Below are positions 1 through 4,204 of a stretch of 5,384 bases of DNA, in pieces. Below the pieces are notes generated by a model, which ran no database searches, had not been told where the DNA came from, and saw only the letters and a program-made list of their open reading frames with translations. The translations under genes and the position numbers were made by a program. Source of the stretch: an uncultured cyanobacterium (lineage in GTDB: Bacteria > Cyanobacteriota > Cyanobacteriia > Cyanobacteriales > Geitlerinemataceae); contig CAKZKB010000097.1 of assembly GCA_937121005.1 (NCBI GenBank), positions 1 through 5,384 on the forward strand, read 5' to 3'. Within the stretch, counting starts at the first letter, position 1, and every line of letters starts with the position of its first letter.

Positions 1-177
1 ACCCAGTTACAACTGTTTAACAACTCGGTTCTAGAGCCTGGAACTGGCAACGCATCCCAGGGTAGGAACTTTAACGCTTACCGCCAACGTAGCTCTAAAA
101 AGCCCGTAGACTCCCTAGAACTGAGGCTGGTCAACTTGTGGGCTTTAACAAGCCCCCGTCATAGCCGACAGGCTTGA
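1..177 (+). CDS. 3' fragment of an open frame, possibly the C-terminal tail of an IS200/IS605-type TnpB
   Basis: The frame is open from the first base of the window and ends at TGA 175-177, giving 58 visible residues. The 5' part lies outside the window. The visible peptide is rich in Ser, Arg, Asn and Leu and shows no catalytic motif; the RuvC-like and zinc-finger residues that would prove TnpB would lie upstream. The assignment rests on architecture: the stop codon sits inside a long imperfect hairpin (153-184). In IS605-family elements the tnpB 3' end commonly overlaps the right-end hairpin and the omega-RNA scaffold. The peptide also feels like the low-conservation tails of cyanobacterial TnpB proteins, but I cannot align it. 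It could instead be non-coding sequence that is open by chance. Confidence 0.4.
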   Translation, partial: TQLQLFNNSVLEPGTGNASQGRNFNAYRQRSSKKPVDSLELRLVNLWALTSPRHSRQA

Positions 178-184
178 CGGCGGG
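153..184 (+). other. Imperfect hairpin, IS605-like right end or omega-RNA 3' hairpin (tentative)
   Basis: CCGTCA at 156-161 pairs with TGACGG at 175-180. AGCC 163-166 pairs with GGCT 171-174 around a GACA loop, with T162 bulged. With C181 bulged, three more C-G pairs (153-155 with 182-184) extend the stem to about 13 bp. It overlaps the stop codon of the preceding frame and is followed by TTGTTGAC rather than a T-run, which argues against an ordinary rho-independent terminator. A structured 3' end overlapping the reading frame is typical of IS200/IS605 right ends. If that is right, the element would end near 190-192 and the guide-like flank would begin just downstream. Confidence 0.45.
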
Positions 185-271
185 TTGTTGACCTAACGTC
201 CTCAATCGAATGCTCTTTTTAACCTTAGCCGATCGTGGCGAACAATTTACACTGTCCGACGGCTGTTGACC

Positions 272-310
272 GCAGGGGCCGAGGGCAACGGGGTTGCTGT
301 TATCCCCTGC
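272..310. repeat. Nested inverted repeat (stem-loop) downstream of rbcR
   Basis: GCAGGGG at 272-278 is the reverse complement of CCCCTGC at 304-310. Inside it, GCAAC 285-289 pairs with GTTGC 293-297 around a GGG loop. Together they can form a two-level stem-loop on either strand. No T-run follows on either strand, so a simple rho-independent terminator is unlikely. A structured RNA or a 3'-end processing site remains possible. Confidence 0.4.
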
Positions 311-355
311 TATTTTATCTATCTGGCGCGATCGCGGGTTTTTACGTCAACGGTG

Positions 356-372
356 AGTTTTGTTACAAAACT
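356..372 (-). terminator. Short AT-rich hairpin just after the rbcR stop, weak terminator candidate
   Basis: AGTTTTG at 356-362 and CAAAACT at 366-372 form a perfect 7-bp stem with a TTA loop, starting 3 bases after the rbcR stop codon. The stem is A/T-rich and is not followed by a clear U-run on the minus strand, so any termination would be weak. It could equally be a palindromic protein-binding site. Confidence 0.3.
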
Positions 373-375
373 TCA

Positions 376-1419
376 CTATGCCTCCGCCGGACTGGGGGCT
401 TCGGTGCTGTTGGCTTCTTCCTCGGGAAGCGGGGCCGTTTCGATGGTTTGGGGCCGCGATCGCGGTGTGGGTTTGCCAAACAACTTCTCGCCGAGGTCGT
501 AGGTGGCAAATTTAGGTAGCACTTCGCGCACGAAGGCATCGGCGGCTTTCGATCGGTAGCGGTTGGGGTTGTAGATGGCCCATAGCGTCCGGTTGACCAC
601 CACGCCGTCGATGGTGGCTCGGTGCAAGACTCCCATTTGCAGTTCTTTTTCGATGGCCGAGATGGAGACAAAGGCGGCTCCCAGGCCCGACTGGACGGCA
701 TTTTTAATCGCCTCGATGGAGTTGAGCTCCATTTCCAGCGTCAGGCGGCGGGTGTCGATCCCGCAGCGCGTCAGCACGGTATCGATCACCTTGCGGATGG
801 TCGATTGGGAGTCGAGGGCGATAAATTGTAACTCGTAGAGATCCTCCTTGCGGACGGCTTCGGCGGCGGCCAGAGGGTGGGTACTGGGCAAGATCAGAGC
901 CAGTTCGTCGTCGGCGTAGGGAACCACTTCTAGGGAGTCTTGCAGTTCGGCAGGCACTTCTCCCCCGACAACGGCCAAGTCTACCTGGCCGTTGGCGACG
1001 CTCCAAGAGGTGCGCCGGGTGGAGTGGACGTGCAGTTGCACGGCGACTTCCGGGTAGAGTTCGCGAAACTTCCCGATCGTCCGGGGTAGCAAATACGTCC
1101 CGGTGGTTTGGGACGCGCCGACGATCAGGGTTCCCCCTTGCAGGTTTTGCAGGTCTTCGATGGCGCGGCAGGTTTCTTGGCAGAGGGTGAGAATTTTTTC
1201 GCCGTAGTCGAGGAGGAGATGTCCGGCTTCGGTCAGTTTAGCTCTGCGGCCGCCGCGATCGAACAGGGGCACGTCAAGTTGTTTTTCCAGGTTTTGTACC
1301 TGCAAGCTGACGGCCGGCTGGGAGACGTACAGGCTGTCTGCTGCGCGTTTGAAACTTCCCTCGGACGCGATCGCCTTGAGGATACGCAGTTGGTCTAGGG
1401 TAAAAGGCAAGTCGGACAT
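376..1419 (-). CDS. rbcR: RbcR, LysR-type transcriptional regulator of RuBisCO and carbon-fixation genes
   Basis: This cytoplasmic DNA-binding regulator is expected, from its family, to control rbcLS and carbon-concentrating genes in response to photosynthetic metabolites. Of its 347 residues, about 8-66 form the winged helix-turn-helix; AADSLYVSQPAVSLQVQNLE at 26-45 is the helix-turn-helix. A linker helix follows. From about 96 comes a LysR co-inducer-binding domain that opens with GGTLIVGASQTTGTYLLP, in which S103, T105 and T106 are likely effector-site residues. The N-terminus (MSDLPFTLDQLRILKAIA) and the central sequence match my memory of cyanobacterial and plastid RbcR (ycf30), not CcmR/NdhR or CmpR. 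I chose ATG 1419 because family members begin MSDLPFTL; an in-frame GTG at 1425 would add two residues. Neither start has a strong Shine-Dalgarno sequence. The last 33 residues or so form a Pro/Glu/Ala-rich, probably disordered tail. The gene is divergent from the Uma2 gene. Confidence 0.93.
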   Translation of the reverse strand: MSDLPFTLDQLRILKAIASEGSFKRAADSLYVSQPAVSLQVQNLEKQLDVPLFDRGGRRAKLTEAGHLLLDYGEKILTLCQETCRAIEDLQNLQGGTLIVGASQTTGTYLLPRTIGKFRELYPEVAVQLHVHSTRRTSWSVANGQVDLAVVGGEVPAELQDSLEVVPYADDELALILPSTHPLAAAEAVRKEDLYELQFIALDSQSTIRKVIDTVLTRCGIDTRRLTLEMELNSIEAIKNAVQSGLGAAFVSISAIEKELQMGVLHRATIDGVVVNRTLWAIYNPNRYRSKAADAFVREVLPKFATYDLGEKLFGKPTPRSRPQTIETAPLPEEEANSTEAPSPAEA

Positions 1420-1599
1420 AAACACTCAACCCGAAAGGGCAAGGCGGCCGGGGGGTCGCGCCTTCCGATCGCCCGCAAGCCACCCCCATCAACAGAACCT
1501 CACCTCGGGCTGCGCTCGTGGGCTCGCTTCCGATTGTACCCTTAAACGCGATCGTCTCTGGGAACGCTTCAGGAGGCCGGCCCCAAGGATTGGGATCGA

Positions 1600-1627
1600 A
1601 TTAAAAACGATCGATTAAAAATTAAAA
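1600..1627. promoter_or_regulatory. Phased ATTAAAA repeats, possible LysR operator or UP-like element
   Basis: ATTAAAA occurs at 1600-1606, 1614-1620 and 1621-1627, with starts spaced 14 and 7 bases apart. The block stands out from its GC-rich surroundings. LysR proteins, including RbcR, tend to recognise AT-rich sites with an ATTA/TAAT character. I therefore suggest an RbcR autoregulatory site, or an AT-rich promoter element for either divergent gene. I cannot confirm any binding. Confidence 0.3.
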
Positions 1628-1649
1628 AGGGCGATCGGGTTTGGAGTCG

Positions 1650-1678
1650 TTCAATTGGCCGCCATACAGTTGTACAAT
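1650..1678 (+). promoter_or_regulatory. Candidate sigma70-type promoter for the Uma2 gene
   Basis: TACAAT at 1673-1678 is a good -10 hexamer. TTCAAT at 1650-1655, 17 bases upstream, is a weak -35 (three of six consensus bases). Transcription would begin near 1685, giving a leader of under 20 bases that still includes the AGGAG ribosome-binding site. The -10 overlaps the palindrome TTGTACAA (1670-1677). Confidence 0.35.
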
Positions 1679-1690
1679 TTTTGTAGCGTC

Positions 1691-1695
1691 AGGAG
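1691..1695 (+). promoter_or_regulatory. Ribosome-binding site deciding the Uma2 start
   Basis: AGGAG lies six bases before ATG 1702. This favours that ATG over the in-frame TTG at 1696, which would leave no spacing. Confidence 0.75.
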
Positions 1696-1701
1696 TTGGA
1701 A

Positions 1702-2283
1702 ATGGTTGCGTCCCCACCCATTGGTACACAACACTACAGCCCGGAGGACTATCGCCAACGGGAAGCGAAGGCACAAACGCGCCACGAATACCGCAGTGGA
1801 GAAATTATCGAAATACCGGGAAGTTCGGTTAATCATAACAGTTTGACGCTGGATCTGGCTTTTACGCTTCAGCTTCTTTTGCAAGACACGGAGTTTAAGA
1901 TTTTCAGTAGCGATCTGCGCGTGTGGATGCCAGCGTGTCAGTTTGGCGCGTACCCTGACGTAATGGCGATCGATGGCGAACCGATTCTCAACGGCGATCG
2001 TACTGATGAAATCCTCAATCCTCGATTCATTGCTGAAGTCCTCTCGCCTGCGACTGCGGACTACGACAGAGGGACGAAATTCTCGTCTTATCGTAATATT
2101 GACAGTTTCCGGGAATACTTGTTAATCAGCCAAACCGAACCGCTTGTAGAACATTATTGGAAAACCGAGGACGGGGTTTGGCATTTGGAAGATTTGCGTG
2201 GTCTGGAGGCGACGATCGCTTTGCGACATCTCCCGGCGACGTTTGCTCTCAAACAAGTTTACCGCCGTGTCAAGTTTGACTAG
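1702..2283 (+). CDS. Uma2-family (DUF820) PD-(D/E)XK nuclease-like protein
   Basis: The 193-residue protein has the usual length and layout of cyanobacterial Uma2 proteins, which share the restriction-endonuclease fold and occur in many copies per genome. The N-terminal part has the family's Y-x-R-x-E-x-x-x-x-x-R-x-E-Y pattern (about residues 17-30), and SVNHN at 42-46 holds a conserved His. Likely metal-site acids are D71 (SSDLRVW), D86 (YPDV) and E112 in FIAEVLSPAT. K126 in YDRGTKFSSYR is the probable relocated catalytic Lys, because the third position of the E-x-K motif is Leu. The C-terminal SFREYLLISQTEPLVEHYW segment (residues 135-153) is also typical. Nuclease activity and substrate are unproven for most members. 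It appears monocistronic or co-transcribed with the small ORF 49 bases downstream. No restriction or transposase partner is nearby. Confidence 0.88.
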   Translation: MVASPPIGTQHYSPEDYRQREAKAQTRHEYRSGEIIEIPGSSVNHNSLTLDLAFTLQLLLQDTEFKIFSSDLRVWMPACQFGAYPDVMAIDGEPILNGDRTDEILNPRFIAEVLSPATADYDRGTKFSSYRNIDSFREYLLISQTEPLVEHYWKTEDGVWHLEDLRGLEATIALRHLPATFALKQVYRRVKFD

Positions 2284-2332
2284 ATGGACTGCTATACTTG
2301 AAACACGAACCTTAAGATCGAAGCTACCCCTG

Positions 2333-2524
2333 ATGACGACAAAGCCCGAAAATACAACAACGTTTCAAAATGCCGACGAAAACATCAGCCTAGACGAGAT
2401 TTTCCGGCGTATTGACGAAGCTGGCCCGGATCCAGACCAACCGAGTTTAGAAGAAATTAGCCAAATTGTCAAAGAGGGTCGCACTGAAAGATATAATTAT
2501 CTTATCTACGGAGAGCGCGGCTAA
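2333..2524 (+). CDS. Small acidic protein, antitoxin-like, no toxin partner
   Basis: The 63-residue frame starts at ATG 2333 and ends at TAA 2522-2524. The N-terminal 20 residues or so are polar and probably disordered. Two short predicted helices follow: ISLDEIFRRIDEA (18-30) and, after a Pro/Asp-rich turn, SLEEISQIVKEGRTERY (38-54). The SLEEISQIVKE pattern recalls small cyanobacterial VapB-like antitoxins whose C-terminus precedes a PIN toxin. Here no PIN or other toxin follows; the next gene is convergent, with its stop 6 bp away. There is no clear Shine-Dalgarno sequence; an upstream in-frame extension into the Uma2 gene is open but unlikely. It could be an orphan antitoxin, a regulatory peptide, or a remnant whose toxin was lost. 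The coding call is better supported than the function. Confidence 0.5.
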   Translation: MTTKPENTTTFQNADENISLDEIFRRIDEAGPDPDQPSLEEISQIVKEGRTERYNYLIYGERG

Positions 2525-2530
2525 TTTGGA

Positions 2531-4042
2531 TTAGGTTTCGGGTTCGAGTAACGCTTGGAAGCGCGGATCGTCGCGGAGGCGATCGAAAGCACTATCTGTC
2601 TTAGCATATTCTCGACATTCAGGATTAAGTTGAATCGCTTTTTTTAAGTCTGATAATGTTGCCTCAAGATCGTTTTGTGCCGCATATGAACAAGCTCTAT
2701 TGAACCAAGCTGACTCGTTATGAGAATTGATTGCAAGTGCTTCAGTATAATTATCAATTGCTTCCTCATATCTGCCCAGGTTTTGTAAGTCAGCGCCTCT
2801 ATTGTGCCAAGCACCATAGTATTTGGGATTGATTGCAAGTGCTTCAGTATAATTATCAATTGCTTCCTCATATCTGCCTAAAATATGTAAAACATGACCT
2901 CGACTATACCAAGATAGGAACAGTTCGGCGTTAGCTTCAATGGCCTTGTCGTAGCTAGCAATCGCTTCTTCGTATTGCTCTAGTTCCTTTAAGGCAACAC
3001 CCCGATTGTGCCAAGCTGACTCATTGCTAGGATTGATTTCAATGGCTTTATCGTAGCTAGTAACTGCCTCTTCAAATAGCCACAATCCGTATAAAGCATT
3101 GCCTCGATTGTACCAAGCTATATCATCATTGGGGTCGATTTCAATGGCTTTATCGTAGCTAGTAACTGCCTCTTCATATCTCCCTAATTGATCCAAAACC
3201 GCACCTCGATCATTCCAAATTCGGGTATCTTTGACTTTGAAATCAACAAGTTTATTCCAGATTTCTAAAGATGAAGTATGCTTGCCACTTGCTGTTAAAA
3301 TGTTGCCTATTTGAAATAAGCAATAGTATTGGCGCTCTATCGTTTGACAAGGCTCGCTCAGCATGGTTTCTAGCTCAATAATTCGCTCTCGATGCTGTTC
3401 GGGTGTCCATTTCAAATACTCGTCATAATTCCCTTCTAGCAAAATTCGCTCCGATTCTTGTTCTACCCACGATGGATCGGAAGGAAACTCGATCGCCCCA
3501 GTTCCCCAGTCAAAAAAGTCCATCGATCGCCGCCGAAAATACTTGAGAGCAAAACGAGGAAGTAAAAATACAAAACAGATCGGAAAGTCGTCGCGAAAAC
3601 GTTCTCGTTGTTGGTTGAGATGTCCGAGAATTTTAGGAACGCTATCGAGTTTGTAGTAGTCGCCTTCGCCACCATAACCAGGACGAATGTAGTCCACCAA
3701 AGATCGCTCGATGCCACTGATACAGAGTACATCAATTTTATCTCGATTGGGCAGCGCCGCCACAATTTCGTAGAGGTTGTCGATCGCCTCTTTGAGATCC
3801 AAAACTTCAATGTTTTTGCCCGGTAAATCCCCTTCTAGTCGATTGATAATTCGCGTCCCTTCTGCGGGAGAACACTGCACGAATTTGAGTCCGAACCCTT
3901 TCGTTCGCGAAATGGATCGACGCAGCGATCGATATCTTTCTTCCGGTGTGGTTTCGATGTCGTCTTCGTCGCGATCGAGATTTTCTCCCGGCGCGACGGG
4001 AGTGGGGTTTGTTTTGAGTTTGCGATCGATAGGTTCGTTCAT
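2531..4042 (-). CDS. TPR-repeat protein with an N-terminal degenerate NTPase-like domain
   Basis: The protein has 503 residues. After an acidic, probably disordered stretch (1-33), residues about 34-200 form an alpha/beta domain. A strand (LKFVQCS, 52-58) leads into PAEGTRI, where a P-loop would lie, but the GxxxxGK[ST] motif is absent. DVLCISGIE (104-112) takes the place of Walker B. A later block has spaced landmarks: LNQQRERF 142-149, FLLPRFAL 159-166 and DFFDW 175-179. I remember this pattern from bacterial STAND/TPR-type proteins; it probably marks an inactive NTPase domain. Residues about 233-272 may be a divergent repeat, followed by six 34-residue TPRs at 273-476 with W-x-x-R-G and YEEAIxxYxxAI patterns. 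A C-terminal cap (477-503) ends in a DDPRFQALLEPE-like tail common in cyanobacterial TPR proteins. No signal peptide or membrane segment is seen. TPRs suggest protein binding, probably with the ATPase encoded just upstream. The TPR part is AT-rich (about 35% GC at 2701-2760 against 60% at 1021-1080). Confidence 0.85.
   Translation of the reverse strand: MNEPIDRKLKTNPTPVAPGENLDRDEDDIETTPEERYRSLRRSISRTKGFGLKFVQCSPAEGTRIINRLEGDLPGKNIEVLDLKEAIDNLYEIVAALPNRDKIDVLCISGIERSLVDYIRPGYGGEGDYYKLDSVPKILGHLNQQRERFRDDFPICFVFLLPRFALKYFRRRSMDFFDWGTGAIEFPSDPSWVEQESERILLEGNYDEYLKWTPEQHRERIIELETMLSEPCQTIERQYYCLFQIGNILTASGKHTSSLEIWNKLVDFKVKDTRIWNDRGAVLDQLGRYEEAVTSYDKAIEIDPNDDIAWYNRGNALYGLWLFEEAVTSYDKAIEINPSNESAWHNRGVALKELEQYEEAIASYDKAIEANAELFLSWYSRGHVLHILGRYEEAIDNYTEALAINPKYYGAWHNRGADLQNLGRYEEAIDNYTEALAINSHNESAWFNRACSYAAQNDLEATLSDLKKAIQLNPECREYAKTDSAFDRLRDDPRFQALLEPET
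2726..2878. repeat. 51-bp perfect direct repeat, one TPR unit (102 bp) apart
   Basis: Bases 2726-2776 and 2828-2878 are identical over 51 bp. Each encodes GRYEEAIDNYTEALAIN (residues 389-405 and 423-439) of neighbouring TPRs. Identity at silent sites points to recent duplication or gene conversion. Confidence 0.9.
3035..3176. repeat. 40-bp perfect direct repeat, one TPR unit (102 bp) apart
   Basis: Bases 3035-3074 and 3137-3176 are identical over 40 bp and encode the EEAVTSYDKAIEI segment of the first two canonical TPRs. This pair is independent of the 51-bp pair. A more diverged copy of the same unit lies around 2939-2975. Confidence 0.88.
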
Positions 4043-4204
4043 TTAGTTCTCCTCGTTGCGTCCCTCCGGGGCGCTACGAACTGTGGAGGCTCTGCCTCCA
4101 GAATACCACGAGGCAGAGCCTCGAAGAAAGCATTCCCTGGCAGAGCCAGAGGAACGAGGGAAGTGAAGGGAATCTTGCAGCCATGTAGAATTTTTTCCTT
4201 TCAT
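4043..4204 (-). CDS. 53-codon ORF bridging the ATPase and TPR genes, in frame with the latter
   Basis: ATG 4204-4202 overlaps the ATPase stop by one base (TAATG). A near-perfect Shine-Dalgarno sequence (GAGGAGG, 4218-4212) sits seven bases upstream. The frame stays open across the whole hairpin repeat and ends at TAA 4045-4043, directly abutting the TPR gene's ATG and in the same reading frame. The peptide is Ser/Arg/Gly-rich (MKGKNSTWLQDSLHF, then repeat-derived GSARE and RGSAS segments) and has no domain I recognise. Most of it is translated repeat, so it may be a displaced start rather than a functional protein. Translation would nonetheless carry ribosomes to the TPR start and could couple the two genes. 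The initiation signals are strong; a cellular role for the product is doubtful. Confidence 0.4.
   Translation of the reverse strand: MKGKNSTWLQDSLHFPRSSGSARECFLRGSASWYSGGRASTVRSAPEGRNEEN
4049..4054 (-). promoter_or_regulatory. Shine-Dalgarno sequence of the TPR gene
   Basis: Read on the minus strand, GAGGAG (4054-4049) lies six bases before ATG 4042. It supports that start. Its GAGG core is the end of the hairpin repeat element (the AACGAGG terminus), so the element appears to supply part of the ribosome-binding site. Confidence 0.7.
4051..4159. repeat. Compound repeat of four consecutive triloop hairpins (MITE- or REP-like)
   Basis: The block is bounded by CCTCGTT (4051-4057) and its inverse AACGAGG (4153-4159). 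It contains four successive stems, each with a 3-base loop. The first spans 4053-4079 (GCGTCCC/GGGGCGC core with one G-T pair, extended past a T-T mismatch). The second spans 4084-4100 (TGGAGGC-TCT-GCCTCCA), the third 4109-4123 (CGAGGC-AGA-GCCTCG) and the fourth 4133-4154 (TTCCCTGGC-AGA-GCCAG, one bulge, GGAA). The GGCAGAGCC and GGAACGAG words match my memory of a dispersed repeat in several filamentous cyanobacterial genomes. No transposase is encoded. In the operon transcript it would be a strongly folded spacer. Confidence 0.75.

Larger units (their letters stand above)
193..375. other. Non-coding stretch between the left-edge frame and rbcR
   Basis: I see no convincing gene here. The few open frames start inside it and run antisense into rbcR, and they lack a ribosome-binding site. 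It holds one HIP1 octamer (328-335), a nested inverted repeat at 272-310 and a small AT-rich hairpin at 356-372. Both repeats lie just downstream of rbcR, so they could act on the 3' end of its transcript. Confidence 0.6.
1420..1701. promoter_or_regulatory. Divergent intergenic region between rbcR and the Uma2 gene
   Basis: These 282 bases contain no gene and must hold both promoters. The rbcR-proximal half is GC-rich, with a potential 5'-leader stem (AAGGCG 1441-1446 with CGCCTT 1459-1464) and the 8-bp palindrome GGCCGGCC at 1575-1582. The centre, 1600-1628, is strikingly AT-rich, with ATTAAAA repeated three times. On the minus strand TACAAT (1538-1533) could be a -10 box for rbcR, but no good -35 box sits at the right distance. 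LysR regulators often bind their own divergent promoter, so autoregulation here is plausible but unproven. Confidence 0.5.

Noticed and set aside
193..375. tRNA or small structured RNA gene
   Set aside because: No cloverleaf, anticodon arm or T-arm motif could be found; only the two inverted repeats listed.
575..1398. Long open frames on the plus strand opposite rbcR
   Set aside because: They are antisense shadows of a GC-rich gene: no ribosome-binding sites, no recognisable domains, and the minus-strand frame is clearly RbcR.
1430..1439. CCC-GAAA-GGG mini-hairpin near the rbcR start as a regulatory element
   Set aside because: A stem of only three base pairs is too weak to support a claim.
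1575..1582. GGCCGGCC palindrome as a protein-binding site
   Set aside because: It is a single 8-bp GC palindrome in a GC-rich spacer, with no second copy or spacing pattern to support an operator.
1651..1884. Minus-strand 77-codon frame over the Uma2 promoter and 5' end
   Set aside because: It is antisense to the conserved Uma2 N-terminus and its composition (Lys/Arg-rich, no motif) is typical of a shadow frame.
2198..2332. Upstream extension of the small ORF into the Uma2 gene
   Set aside because: It would overlap Uma2 coding sequence in another frame with an Arg/Leu-rich, shadow-like peptide. ATG 2333 gives a coherent acidic protein.
2640..3180. Regularly spaced direct repeats that could suggest a CRISPR array
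   Set aside because: The period is 102 bp, the repeats lie in one open reading frame, and the unit translates to 34-residue TPRs.
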